Origin: Konateibacter massiliensis
GTDB lineage: Bacteria; Bacillota; Clostridia; Lachnospirales; Lachnospiraceae
DNA length: 64,000 nucleotides
Direction of reading: 5' to 3'
NCBI RefSeq assembly: GCF_900184995.1
Contig: NZ_LT860097.1
Span: 235,214 to 299,213 of the forward strand
Position 1 is the first letter of the stretch. Every line of letters begins with the position of its first letter. Positions 51,630-60,577 of the stretch are shown here, piece by piece. The position numbers were made by a program, and so were the translations under genes. The notes below the pieces were generated by a model. The model was not told where the DNA came from. It did no database searches and saw only the letters and a program-made list of their open reading frames with translations.

Positions 51630-51684
51630 GACTAAGGATCTAGTCTGGGATAACTGGGTACGGGTTCAAGTCCCGTCAACTGCA
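51630..51684 (+). pseudogene. 3' fragment of tRNA-Leu (AAG)
   Basis: This is the last 55 bases of the tRNA, from the fourth base of the anticodon stem to the discriminator, identical to 33111-33165. The D-arm and 5' acceptor strand are missing, so it cannot fold as a tRNA. Confidence 0.9.
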
Positions 51685-51761
51685 TTCGAGATAATAAGTT
51701 TTGTGAAGTATAATTTACAAGACTTTTCTTATCTCAAAAGGCTTTACAGCAATTAGGTTAT

Positions 51762-51845
51762 GCACAAATGGCGGAATTGGCAGACGCGCAGGCTTCAGGT
51801 GCCTGTGGTAGCAATATCGTGTGGGTTCAAGTCCCACTTTGTGCA
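51762..51845 (+). tRNA. tRNA-Leu (CAG), copy at right end of the element
   Basis: Identical to 33243-33326 and complete. It has lost its original promoter, which is now 18.5 kb upstream; any expression would depend on transcription from inside the element. Confidence 0.93.
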
Positions 51846-51862
51846 TTGGTGTTTTACAGTAT

Positions 51863-51893
51863 AAAAGAAGGTTGCAAAATACCTTCTTTTTTT
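51863..51893 (+). terminator. terminator of the original tRNA-Leu operon
   Basis: AAGAAGGT/ACCTTCTT stem, 8-base loop, then a run of T residues; begins right after the repeat. Confidence 0.88.
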
Positions 51894-51932
51894 ATATACT
51901 TAGAAAAATTCTATGAATTTCCTAAGTATATA
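51893..51932. repeat. short palindromic element (GGAAATTC family)
   Basis: TATATACTTAG (51893-51903) pairs with CTAAGTATATA (51922-51932). The inner part AAAATTC.TAT.GAATTTC resembles the hairpin at 31168-31197 (GGAAATTC/GAATTTCC). Confidence 0.5.
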
Positions 51933-51964
51933 AAAAGTTAAAGACAGAGATAAAGAGGTGTGCA

Positions 51965-53722
51965 ATGAGAGTGAGAGAATATTTAGAAAAGAAGCCATTT
52001 TTGTTTGACGGGGCGATGGGAACCTATTATGCTGAGAAATACAATGGGACATGTGAGCTTGCCAACTTAGAATACCCGGAAAGGATATTGGAGATTCACA
52101 GAGAATACATTGCCGCCGGCTGTCAGGCAATTAAGACAAATACTTTTGCAGCAAATACAATGAGTTTGGAGACCGATTTGAAGCATGTTAAGGAAATTAT
52201 CAGGGCGGCTTCCCAAATTGCATTGCAGGCAGCGAAGGGAAGTGAGATTGCAGTGTTTGGAGATATGGGGCCGATTCCTTATACGGGTTCAAGCCCAATT
52301 GAAGAATACAAAAAAATAATAGATACGTTTCTGGAGAGCGGCGTTGAAAACTTCCTGTTTGAGACATTGGGTAGCGATGAGTTTTTGGCGGAGCTGTCGA
52401 AGTACATAAAAAGCAAAAAAGAAGACAGCTTCATTTTGACACAGTTTGCGGTCACACCCGATGGCTTTACCAGAATGGGACTTTCCGGCAAAAATATATT
52501 AAAGCGGGTCAAGGAAATTAAGGAAATTGATGCGGTGGGATTTAACTGTGTTTCAGGTGCGCATCATTTGTATGAATATATTAAACAGTTTGAATTATCA
52601 CAAAAATATTTTTCCATTATGCCAAATGCGGGTTTTCCGACTGTGCGGGATAACAGAACGATATTTGAGAACAGCTCGGATTATTTTGCGGAGACACTGC
52701 AAAAAACAGCGGAGCTTGGTGTGAGTATCCTTGGCGGCTGCTGCGGTACGACACCAGATTATATCAGGAAAACGGCGGCAAGAATCGAAGGTGTGGCGCC
52801 GAAGAGAATTGAATATAAACCAAGCGGACAAAAGGCCGAAGAGCAGAAACAAAAAGAGACAGGGCTCATGAAAAAAATCCGCATGGGGAAAAAGATTATT
52901 GCGGTGGAGCTTGATCCTCCTGCAAATGCTGAGATAGCAAATTTTATGGAGGGTGCTAAGAGACTGAAATACAGCGGCGTGGATGCAATTACAATTGCAG
53001 ACTGCCCGCTTGCAAGAGCACGCGTGGACAGCAGTCTGCTTGCCTGCAAGCTAAAGAGAGAGCTTGACATCACTCCGATTCCTCATATGACCTGCCGTGA
53101 CAGAAACATCAATGCGACGAAAGCGCTGCTGCTCGGAATGAATGCGGAAGGGGTAGAAAATGTTTTGGTCGTGACCGGAGATCCGGTTCCGTCGCCGCTT
53201 CGCGATGAAATAAAGACAATGTTCAGTTTTCACTCCGGTATTCTGGCGAAGCATATCAGTGAGCTGAACGAGGAAGTGTTTTCTTCCCCATTTGGAATTT
53301 GTGCGGCACTCAATGTCAATGTGAAAAACTTTGATGCACAGATAAAGCATGCGAAGCGAAAGATTGAAAACGGTGTTACGATGCTGTTTACCCAGCCTGT
53401 TCTGACTGAGGAGGCATTTGAGAATTTGAAGAGGGCGAAGGAAGAACTGGATGTAAAAATATTGGGAGGAATTATCCCGATTGTGAGTCATAAAAATGCC
53501 TGCTTTATGAATAATGAAATCTCAGGCATCAACGTATCACAGGACATCATCGACCGCTATGAGGATAAGACAAGAGAAGAGGCAAGCGTGCTTGCCGTAG
53601 ATATCTCTCTTGAGGTTGCAAAAAAGATTACCCCTTATGTGGATGGATATTACATCATTACGCCGTTTAACCGGGTAGAAATCATTGAAAAAATAATTCA
53701 GGGTATTCAATCTTTCAATTAA
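51965..53722 (+). CDS. bifunctional homocysteine S-methyltransferase / 5,10-methylene-THF reductase
   Basis: A 585-residue fusion, like YitJ of Bacillus subtilis. Residues about 1-285 are a homocysteine methyltransferase: FLFDGAMGTYYAEKY, the EYIAAGCQAIKTNTF strand, and the zinc cysteines in GFNCVSG and GGCCGTTP. From about 300 comes the methylene-THF reductase barrel (VELDPPANAE, VTGDPVPS, LFTQPVL). No cobalamin-binding domain is included, so this either works with separate modules or methylates from another donor. A GAGGTGTG site precedes the ATG. The leader is too short for a SAM riboswitch. Its 3' end overlaps the convergent regulator by four bases. Confidence 0.9.
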   Translation: MRVREYLEKKPFLFDGAMGTYYAEKYNGTCELANLEYPERILEIHREYIAAGCQAIKTNTFAANTMSLETDLKHVKEIIRAASQIALQAAKGSEIAVFGDMGPIPYTGSSPIEEYKKIIDTFLESGVENFLFETLGSDEFLAELSKYIKSKKEDSFILTQFAVTPDGFTRMGLSGKNILKRVKEIKEIDAVGFNCVSGAHHLYEYIKQFELSQKYFSIMPNAGFPTVRDNRTIFENSSDYFAETLQKTAELGVSILGGCCGTTPDYIRKTAARIEGVAPKRIEYKPSGQKAEEQKQKETGLMKKIRMGKKIIAVELDPPANAEIANFMEGAKRLKYSGVDAITIADCPLARARVDSSLLACKLKRELDITPIPHMTCRDRNINATKALLLGMNAEGVENVLVVTGDPVPSPLRDEIKTMFSFHSGILAKHISELNEEVFSSPFGICAALNVNVKNFDAQIKHAKRKIENGVTMLFTQPVLTEEAFENLKRAKEELDVKILGGIIPIVSHKNACFMNNEISGINVSQDIIDRYEDKTREEASVLAVDISLEVAKKITPYVDGYYIITPFNRVEIIEKIIQGIQSFN

Positions 53723-54399
53723 TAATAGTTCATATAAATATCGGCACCTAATGTCTTTAATGCGTTAGGTGCTGTTATTTTGTAAACACCGTTTTCTTTT
53801 TCCAGATAGCCCCTGTCACAAAAATCCTTGAGTGTTCTCAAAAGATGGCGGTAGCTGGTGCCAAGAAGTTCCGAAAGTGATGTTAAATTCTCGTGAAAAA
53901 CCAAGCCGTCAGAGGTGTTTATAATATAAGAGGCAAGTCTTTCTTCCAGTGGGTAAAAAATATTGTGTGAGTTAAGCTGTTCTCTTGAATCTAGCTTGCT
54001 TGCCAGGTGAGAGCAGGCGGCACGAAGAAACTTTCTGTCGTCATAGAGGCGGGCATGACACTCATTTAGGGGGAGTAAAAGGCAGTAAACTTCCGTCAGT
54101 GCCTGTACATTTGTCCTGATATCCAAACGGTTTACAAATTCGATATCTCCTATTAATTCAAATTGATGGTAAAAGGTGTGCAGAAAGTGCTTGCCGTTGG
54201 CGAGAAGGGAATAGACCTTGGCTCTGCCGGAAATAAAAAAGCAGATATAGGCGAGCGGTTCACCATATTTAAAAAGATGTTCGCCTTTTTTAAAGAGCAC
54301 AAGTTCAATCGGATATTCTTTATAATCGGTCAATGCCTCCTCAATCGGATATTCTCTTATGATTTTCTCAAACAAAGCTTTGTCGTAAATTCGTTCCAT
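53719..54399 (-). CDS. Crp/Fnr-family regulator (YeiL-like)
   Basis: A 226-residue regulator. The N-terminal cyclic-nucleotide-binding-type beta barrel (LVLFKKGEHLFKYGEPLAYICF, then SGRAKVYSLLANGK) is followed by a dimer helix and a C-terminal winged HTH (LTSLSELLGTSYRHLLRTLKDF). The start at 54399 has AAAGGA eight bases upstream; the longer frame reads through the divergent promoter region. No cysteine cluster for an Fe-S centre is seen at the N-terminus. It is divergent from the paired YdcZ genes, which are its likely target. The effector is unknown. Confidence 0.85.
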   Translation of the reverse strand: MERIYDKALFEKIIREYPIEEALTDYKEYPIELVLFKKGEHLFKYGEPLAYICFFISGRAKVYSLLANGKHFLHTFYHQFELIGDIEFVNRLDIRTNVQALTEVYCLLLPLNECHARLYDDRKFLRAACSHLASKLDSREQLNSHNIFYPLEERLASYIINTSDGLVFHENLTSLSELLGTSYRHLLRTLKDFCDRGYLEKENGVYKITAPNALKTLGADIYMNYY

Positions 54400-54543
54400 A
54401 ACAACAATCCTTTCTGTCTTATGCGCACGCGGCGCAAAAATGTGTAAGCTGCAATTTTCTTCTTCTATAGTGACATATGTCATACCTAAGTGCAAGGAAA
54501 AAATTTTATAATGTGCATATCAAAAAAAGAAGGAGCTAAAAAA

Positions 54544-54966
54544 ATGGCAGTATTTTTATCTATATTAAGCGGAGTTTTGCTCTCCGTTATGATTGCAATG
54601 AACAGTGAATTGTCCTCCTCGATGGGGGTTTATTATTCCGTGGCACTTATTCACTTAATCGGACTCGTTATTATTATTGCGATTATGAAGGTGAAAAAAT
54701 TAAGCATGAAATTTCAAAAAAATATACCTCTGATTTGGTACAGCGGAGGAGCGGTCGGCATTTTGACAACGGTATTTCAAAATGTTACGGTTTCTACGCT
54801 TGGCGTGTCAAAAACACTGGCACTTGCGCTGTTTGGTCAGAGTGTGATCTCGATTGTCATAGAGCATTATGGATTGTTTGAGACGCCAAAGAAGAGGATA
54901 AGAAAGAAACAGTTTATCGGGATTGGGCTTATATTAAGCGGAATCACCGTTATGTTTTTGTATTGA
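54544..54966 (+). CDS. YdcZ/DUF606-type DMT membrane protein, partner 1
   Basis: A 140-residue protein with five predicted helices (AVFLSILSGVLLSVMIAMNSEL first). This is the half-size layout of the DUF606/YdcZ family in the drug/metabolite transporter superfamily. The start at 54544 is set by an AAGGAG site; the frame extends 18 codons upstream. It overlaps or abuts partner 2, which has a related but distinct sequence, so the two probably pair in opposite orientation as a heterodimer. It is divergent from a Crp-type regulator. Substrate unknown. Confidence 0.85.
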   Translation: MAVFLSILSGVLLSVMIAMNSELSSSMGVYYSVALIHLIGLVIIIAIMKVKKLSMKFQKNIPLIWYSGGAVGILTTVFQNVTVSTLGVSKTLALALFGQSVISIVIEHYGLFETPKKRIRKKQFIGIGLILSGITVMFLY

Positions 54967-54980
54967 TAGGGGGATTAGAC

Positions 54981-55406
54981 ATGTATATTATATTAGCAGT
55001 ATTATCAGGCGTTACAATAGTGGTCAGCAGAATGACAAACGCAAAGCTTGGACGGGAGTTGTCCGTCTATCAAAGTACCTTTTTTAACTATGTCATCGGC
55101 TTTACCGGCTCTCTTATCGCGATTGCGATATTTAGGGAGAGGTTTGTATTTGCACCGACTGCGCAGGGGATTTGGTTTTACGCGATGTTTCTTGGCGGAG
55201 CGGTCGGAGTTGCGACAGTCAGTATATCAAATATCATCACCCCGAAGATATCCGCCTTTTCCCTCACAATTATTATATTTGTAAGCCAGCTTTTTTCAGG
55301 TATCGCGGTGGACTACTTTTTGTATGAGGAATTTTCAAAGGGAAAATTAATCGGCGGAGCCTTGGTACTTCTGGGACTTATCTATAATTCCAAGGCTCAG
55401 GATTAG
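54981..55406 (+). CDS. YdcZ/DUF606-type DMT membrane protein, partner 2
   Basis: A 141-residue membrane protein with five helices, including YIILAVLSGVTIVVSRMTNAKL at the start. The conserved QSTFFNYVIGFTGSL helix and the C-terminal GGALVLLGLIYNSK are family-like. The ATG at 54981 has a GGGGGA site. It begins 14 bases after partner 1 ends, so the two are cotranscribed. Half-size DMT proteins work as dimers. It ends seven bases before the convergent kinase gene. Confidence 0.85.
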   Translation: MYIILAVLSGVTIVVSRMTNAKLGRELSVYQSTFFNYVIGFTGSLIAIAIFRERFVFAPTAQGIWFYAMFLGGAVGVATVSISNIITPKISAFSLTIIIFVSQLFSGIAVDYFLYEEFSKGKLIGGALVLLGLIYNSKAQD

Positions 55407-55413
55407 ATTTCAA

Positions 55414-57255
55414 TTAAATTTTCCTCTGTTTTTCAAACCGTATAGCGGGAAGCCGTATTTCTACCTCAGTTTCCACATGCTGGGTACTGCGGTAGGTAAG
55501 TCCGCTTTCGGTGTTGTAAAAGAGCTGAAGCCGTTTATGTGTATTAAAAATTCCGATATTGCTTCCGCCGGAGCTTTCTGATTGACCGGTGAGAATGGAA
55601 CTTAGGTTTTCAGGAGAGATGCCGACGCCGTCATCAGATATGACAAACACAATCTCATCGTCCTCAAGCCAGCCCATAACAACAATGGTGCCCTCTTTTT
55701 CTTCCTTTGCAAAGATGCCGTGCTGAATACTGTTTTCCACAATCGGTTGGAATACAAGCTTTGGTATCTCATAGTCGAGCAGCTCATCCGGAACGTCGAT
55801 AATAAAATGAATTTTGTTTTGATAGCGCATATTTTGGAGCTGGACATAGAGGGAAACATGTTCTAATTCCTCTTTAACGGATACTGTGATGTTTCCTTTG
55901 TTAAGCGTCAGCTTGTAAAATTTTGAGAGAGCCTGCACCGCATCGGAAACCTCAGCGCTTTTTCCCATCTTGGAAAGCCAGTTAATCATATCCAGAGTGT
56001 TGTATAAAAAGTGCGGGTTAATCTGTGACTGCAATGCTTTGAATTCTGAAATTCTTAAATCGTTGGAGGCTTTTTCCTGCGCTTCAAGCAAAAGATTAAT
56101 CTCATCAGTCATAAAGTTGTAGGTGTCAATCAAATCGCCTACCTCATCGCGTCCGGGCTTTAGAGAAAGCCGCTTCGGGCTGCTTTTTCGAACCTGATCC
56201 ATCTGATGGATAACGGATTTGATACGTTTTACAATGGAATTGGACAAAAGCAGGGCGATAAAAAACGCAATACCCAAAAATACCAGGTAAGTTGCAACTA
56301 ACTGATAAATAATGTCCCTTGTCTGCACAATCGCATTGTTCGTCGGAATAACAGAAATCATAAACCAGTCGGTGTTTGGAATTTCCTTGCAGCCGATGTA
56401 CACAATTTCCCCCCCAAGTGTCATGGTTGTAAATTTGTTCGTGTGTGCCAGTTTACTTTGAATGGTCTCATAGTTTAGGATATATTTTCCGGACAATGAG
56501 GAATTCGAGGTGGAAACGATGGAATTTCTGTTGTTGACTAAGTAGGTGGAACTGTCGCTGATGGATAAATTCTTTCCAAGAATAAAGTCAATGTTACTCT
56601 TGGAAAAATAGACCGCCACATAGGCAGCCGTGGAATTGACATCATTTACAAAACTCACCTTTCGAATAATCGCAAGCTCTCCGTAATCCTCACACTCGTT
56701 TGGAGACAGATAAAGGCTTGGGCAGACGAGATATCTTTTATTTGTGCTTGAAAAGATACCGTGCCAGTAGGAGCCCTTTATATTGGAGATAGGCTTAAAT
56801 ACATCGTAGTCCGAAAAATCCTGGTTGTCATAGAGCTTTTCAAATTCATCGGCAAGGTAGATTTTAATGTCTGTAACAACAAAGCCGTCAACGGAAGAAT
56901 GAATGGAGTTTAAAAAGGTTGTCGTATCCCTCTGAAAATCCTCCGTTTCCTCAAGCGGAAGCTCATAGGATGCGTTGCTTAACAGTTCGGAAAAATAGTC
57001 ATCCTCCACGATAGAGAGGGAAGCGTTGTTTACCTGCGCGACTGAGTTTTCAATGTAATCGGCGGTCTGCTTGGAGAGACTCTGCTCCGACAATACGGTG
57101 TTTGAGAGCAGAATATCGGAAAGCTGGGTGAACAAAATGAAAACAATGAGGATAGTAGGGGCAATGACCAAGATTAAATGGGAAAGGATAAACTTGGGCT
57201 GTAATTTCATATCCTGCGTATAATATAAAACAATTTTGCGGATAAGCTTAAGCAT
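55414..57255 (-). CDS. YesM-type sensor histidine kinase
   Basis: A 613-residue membrane kinase. TM1 is near 20-45 (LSHLILVIAPTILIVFILF). An extracellular Cache-like sensor of about 250 residues follows, then TM2 near 290-315, HAMP, and the His-kinase domain with LQSQINPHFLYNTLDMINW (the phospho-His is in NPHF). The HATPase region has ENSIQHGI, DDGVGI and SGGSNIGIFN. The start at 57255 has GGGAGGG eight bases upstream. It follows the response regulator gene by 39 bases on the same strand. It probably senses the sugar or binding protein of the divergent ABC system. Confidence 0.92.
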   Translation of the reverse strand: MLKLIRKIVLYYTQDMKLQPKFILSHLILVIAPTILIVFILFTQLSDILLSNTVLSEQSLSKQTADYIENSVAQVNNASLSIVEDDYFSELLSNASYELPLEETEDFQRDTTTFLNSIHSSVDGFVVTDIKIYLADEFEKLYDNQDFSDYDVFKPISNIKGSYWHGIFSSTNKRYLVCPSLYLSPNECEDYGELAIIRKVSFVNDVNSTAAYVAVYFSKSNIDFILGKNLSISDSSTYLVNNRNSIVSTSNSSLSGKYILNYETIQSKLAHTNKFTTMTLGGEIVYIGCKEIPNTDWFMISVIPTNNAIVQTRDIIYQLVATYLVFLGIAFFIALLLSNSIVKRIKSVIHQMDQVRKSSPKRLSLKPGRDEVGDLIDTYNFMTDEINLLLEAQEKASNDLRISEFKALQSQINPHFLYNTLDMINWLSKMGKSAEVSDAVQALSKFYKLTLNKGNITVSVKEELEHVSLYVQLQNMRYQNKIHFIIDVPDELLDYEIPKLVFQPIVENSIQHGIFAKEEKEGTIVVMGWLEDDEIVFVISDDGVGISPENLSSILTGQSESSGGSNIGIFNTHKRLQLFYNTESGLTYRSTQHVETEVEIRLPAIRFEKQRKI

Positions 57256-57294
57256 AGGCATATCCCTCCCTTTCAAAGTAAATGTAATGGTACA

Positions 57295-58857
57295 TCAAAT
57301 CTTTCCTTCAAAATATTGTTCTCGAAATTCGGACGGGGAAAGCCCGGCGAGCTTCTTGAATGTTTTTCCGAAATAATTTCCGTCGCTATAGCCGACCTTC
57401 GCGGAAATATCCGTAATCTTATACCGTGAATCCATCAACAGCTTTTTCGCTTTCTCAATCCGGTACTCGGTGAGATACTGATTTAAGGTCTTGCCTGTCT
57501 CGGTTTTAAATATTGTGCACACATAGGAGGATGATAAAAATACATGCTCGCTGATGTCTTTTATGGAAAGGCTTTCGTTCTGATAATGGGAGCCTATATA
57601 TTCTTTAATTAGAAATACAGCGGAATTATCTCTGCTTTCGTCCTCGAAAGACTTGAAAAAGCGCTCTGTTTTCTCCTTTAAAATTGAGTGAAGCTCAAAG
57701 AAGGTAGAGCTTTTGGAAATGTAATCGAGGATGGTCTCTGTTGTGTCGGCGGAGATTGAGATATGAAAGCTGTTTGCTGCATCAGTAAGTTCCAAAAATA
57801 ATTTGTAATACAAATCCTTTGCTTGATTCACAAGCATTGTCTTGTTGTTGACGAGTGAAGCCTCCAATTTTTGCAATAATTTCTGCGCCTTTGTCTCACT
57901 GCGGGTTAAGAGAGCATCAGAAAACTCTGACAGCAGTTCGGCTGGTATGGAAGGGGAATAGGCCGTGTTTTCCTCATCTGTATAAAGCACCATATTATAG
58001 TGGCAAAAGAAAGAGCTGTACATAAGGATAATGGCACCGTTGTATGAACGCCATAGCTTTTCAACGGAATTTACGGCTTTTCCGATGCTGATAAAATGTG
58101 TATAAGAGCTTGAAATGGTCTGTGAAAATCGTTCCAAAAGCTTAATAAGATTTGGCTGGCTGGCTTTATCTGTGCCAAACAAATGGATAATGAGATATTC
58201 CTCGTTTTTAATCCCGTAAATATAGTCTATTTTCTGGCGGGTTAAATGAGGCGCAAGCTCCATCATAATTCGACCGGATTCTATATCGGAAATAGGTGAA
58301 TCCGTGTTTAATATCTTAATGATGACCGTTGTGAAATAAGAATAATTTTTCAGGGAAAAGCCAAGCTGCGTGAAGTTGTCTGCATAGTCCGTTTCTGCGC
58401 CGTAACTTGAATAAATAAGTTTTAAGGCAAGTCGCGAGATAGCGTCACTTCGGTTATTGTCAGCGGATTCCTTGCTTAATGCGAGGGATTTTTGGTTGTG
58501 AACCGCCTCCCGTACCGAATCTTTTATCTCTGCGGGATCAATCGGCTTTTCGACGTAGCTGATTGCCTTTAGCTTAATTGCTGCCTTCAAATATGCTTTG
58601 TCGGAATAACCGCTCATAAAAATAATGGAACATCCGGGCAAAAGATCTCGAAGCTGTTTTGCCATCTCGACTCCATCCATGCGCGGCATGCGGACGTCAC
58701 TTAAAATAATTTCAGGGCAATGCTTTTTGGCAAGCTCAAGACCGTGTAAGCCGTCATCGGCCTCATAAACGGCATGGATGCCCAGACTTTCCCAATCGAT
58801 ACTGTGAATCAGTCCTTCCCTTGTCAATTCTTCGTCATCTACGATTAAAAGCTTCAT
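57295..58857 (-). CDS. YesN-type response regulator with AraC output domain
   Basis: A 520-residue regulator. The receiver domain has Asp8-Asp9, the phospho-acceptor Asp54 in ILSDVRMPRMDG and Lys104 in YVEKPID. A middle region of about 290 residues is helical and of unknown function. The C-terminal AraC DNA-binding domain (about 415-515) has LSIKDISEHVFLSSSYVCTIF and YKITDISAKVGYSDGNYFGKTFKK. An AAAGGAGAA site precedes the ATG. It is the first gene of the kinase operon and diverges from the ABC operon with 196 bases between starts. It most likely activates that operon. Confidence 0.93.
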   Translation of the reverse strand: MKLLIVDDEELTREGLIHSIDWESLGIHAVYEADDGLHGLELAKKHCPEIILSDVRMPRMDGVEMAKQLRDLLPGCSIIFMSGYSDKAYLKAAIKLKAISYVEKPIDPAEIKDSVREAVHNQKSLALSKESADNNRSDAISRLALKLIYSSYGAETDYADNFTQLGFSLKNYSYFTTVIIKILNTDSPISDIESGRIMMELAPHLTRQKIDYIYGIKNEEYLIIHLFGTDKASQPNLIKLLERFSQTISSSYTHFISIGKAVNSVEKLWRSYNGAIILMYSSFFCHYNMVLYTDEENTAYSPSIPAELLSEFSDALLTRSETKAQKLLQKLEASLVNNKTMLVNQAKDLYYKLFLELTDAANSFHISISADTTETILDYISKSSTFFELHSILKEKTERFFKSFEDESRDNSAVFLIKEYIGSHYQNESLSIKDISEHVFLSSSYVCTIFKTETGKTLNQYLTEYRIEKAKKLLMDSRYKITDISAKVGYSDGNYFGKTFKKLAGLSPSEFREQYFEGKI

Positions 58858-59053
58858 AAAAATGGTTCTCCTTTAAGCAATTTGCTGTATTTATTGTACC
58901 AAATCCTGTGAAAAATACAAGAAAAAGCAAAAAGAACCGCAAAAAATTACCCTGTTTCAAAAAATATTACTATAAAAAATCAAAAAATCCTATGATAAGA
59001 TATAGGCATACAAAGAAAAAGCTTTCCCAAAGCTGTTAAAAGGAGGAATAAGA

Positions 59054-60556
59054 ATGTCTGAGTATGTTCTGGAGCTGAAAGGAATAACAAAGATATTTCC
59101 CGGCGTAAAGGCGTTAGATAATGTTCATTTTCAGTTGAAACCGGGTGAAATACATGCATTGATGGGTGAAAACGGTGCAGGTAAATCAACTTTTATCAAA
59201 GTTATTACAGGTGTACACAAAGCAGAAGAAGGAGAGATGTATTTAGATGGAAATCAGGTACATTTCAAAGGACCAAAAGATGCACAGGCGGCAGGAATCG
59301 CAGCTATTTATCAGCATGTTACCTCCTATCCACAGCTATCTGTTACAGAAAATATTTTCATGGGACATGAAAAGGTAAAAAGAGGCAAGATACAGTGGAA
59401 GGAAATGAATGAGGAAGCAGATGAGCTGTTAAAACAGCTGAATGCAGATTTTAAATCTACCGATGAGATGGGAACGTTAAGTGTAGCGCAGCAGCAGATG
59501 GTAGAGATAGCGAAGGCACTGTCCATGAATGCAAAAATTATCATTATGGATGAGCCGACAGCCTCCTTAACAAAGAGAGAGTCGGAGGAGCTGTACCGCA
59601 TTACAGAAAAATTAAGGGACGATGGAGCTTCTATCATATTTATATCCCATCGTTTTGAGGATATGTACCGTCTGGCATCAAGAGTTACCGTATTTCGTGA
59701 TTCACAGTATATCGGAAGCTATGATGTAGATGGCATCACAAATGAAGATTTGATTACCGCGATGGTAGGACGAGAAATTAATGATTTGTTCCCGAAGCCA
59801 GATGTAAAAATCGGAGAAGAGATACTTCGGGTTGAAGGTTTAAGCCGCACCGGATACTTCAAGGATGTTTCCTTCTCTGTCAGAAAAGGAGAAATACTTG
59901 GACTAACGGGTCTGGTCGGAGCAGGTAGAACAGAAGTTGTTCAGACAATATTTGGTGTAGAAAAATATGATTCCGGTAAAATATATATGTATGGCAAGGA
60001 AGTCAACATCAAAAAGCCTCTGGATGCGATGGAGCTTGGAATCGGCTTACTGCCGGAAGACAGACAGCATCAGGGACTGATACTTGATTGGGGTATCGGA
60101 AGAAATATAACACTGCCTGTAATCAGTGAGCTTGGAAACCGTTTCCTGACAAACGATAAAAAGGAGCGGGCGAGAGCAAAAGAGCTGGCAGAAAGAGTGG
60201 ATACGAAGGCGGTTACATTGTTTGATAAGGCAAGCTCCTTGTCAGGAGGAAATCAGCAGAAAGTAGTTGTAGCAAAGCTGTTAGCCTCTGATTTAAAGGT
60301 TATTATTCTGGATGAGCCGACAAAGGGTGTTGACGTTGGTGCTAAGGCAGCAATTTATGAGATAATGGGTGAGCTTGCAACGCAGGGCTATGCAATTATT
60401 ATGATTTCTTCTGAAATGCCTGAGATACTAGGTATGAGTGACAGAATTGTTGTTATGTGTGACGGCAGAGTAACCGGTGAGCTGCAAAGAGGCGAGGCAA
60501 CCCAGGAAGGAATTCTGGAAAAAGCTATGTCAAAGACACAAAAGGCAGCAGAATAA
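59054..60556 (+). CDS. sugar ABC transporter ATP-binding protein (RbsA/MglA class)
   Basis: A 500-residue double ATPase of the carbohydrate uptake CUT2 class. Domain 1 has Walker A GENGAGKST, the LSVAQQQMVEIAKAL signature and IIMDEPTASLTKRE. Domain 2 has GLVGAGRTE as P-loop (Lys replaced, as usual in the class), LSGGNQQKVVVAKLL and ILDEPTKGVDVG. An AAGGAGG site precedes the ATG. It is the first of four genes: ATPase, permease, permease, binding protein. With two different permeases the set resembles rhamnose (RhaSTPQ) or AI-2 (LsrACDB) importers. Substrate not certain. Confidence 0.93.
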   Translation: MSEYVLELKGITKIFPGVKALDNVHFQLKPGEIHALMGENGAGKSTFIKVITGVHKAEEGEMYLDGNQVHFKGPKDAQAAGIAAIYQHVTSYPQLSVTENIFMGHEKVKRGKIQWKEMNEEADELLKQLNADFKSTDEMGTLSVAQQQMVEIAKALSMNAKIIIMDEPTASLTKRESEELYRITEKLRDDGASIIFISHRFEDMYRLASRVTVFRDSQYIGSYDVDGITNEDLITAMVGREINDLFPKPDVKIGEEILRVEGLSRTGYFKDVSFSVRKGEILGLTGLVGAGRTEVVQTIFGVEKYDSGKIYMYGKEVNIKKPLDAMELGIGLLPEDRQHQGLILDWGIGRNITLPVISELGNRFLTNDKKERARAKELAERVDTKAVTLFDKASSLSGGNQQKVVVAKLLASDLKVIILDEPTKGVDVGAKAAIYEIMGELATQGYAIIMISSEMPEILGMSDRIVVMCDGRVTGELQRGEATQEGILEKAMSKTQKAAE

Positions 60557-60577
60557 CGGAATGAGGTGAAGGAAGAG

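Larger units (their letters stand above)
33111..51862 (+). mobile_element. integrated phage-satellite-like element at tRNA-Leu
   Basis: Between identical 233-bp repeats with an 18,519-bp offset lies an AT-rich segment unlike the flanks in codon use and gene density. It carries a tyrosine integrase at the left end, primase, terminase subunits, portal, connector, scaffold and major capsid protein, all on the plus strand, plus small regulators. Tail, protease, endolysin and helicase genes are not seen. The right repeat is followed by the host terminator of the tRNA operon, so the right copy is the displaced host sequence and the left copy is the element's own. The best description is a capsid-forming phage satellite or a tail-less prophage derivative. 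Confidence 0.85.
51630..51862 (+). repeat. right attachment repeat (attR), 233 bp
   Basis: Identical to 33111-33343. It is followed at once by a terminator hairpin (51863-51893) that must have ended the original tRNA operon, so this copy is the displaced host part. The bases just left of it (GTGTAGT) are of element origin. Confidence 0.92.

Noticed and set aside
33111..51862. Complete prophage
   Set aside because: No tail, tape-measure, baseplate, helicase or endolysin gene could be found in any frame of the 18.5 kb.
51863..51964. SAM riboswitch or T-box before the methionine gene
   Set aside because: The stretch after the tRNA terminator is only about 70 bases and lacks the conserved cores.
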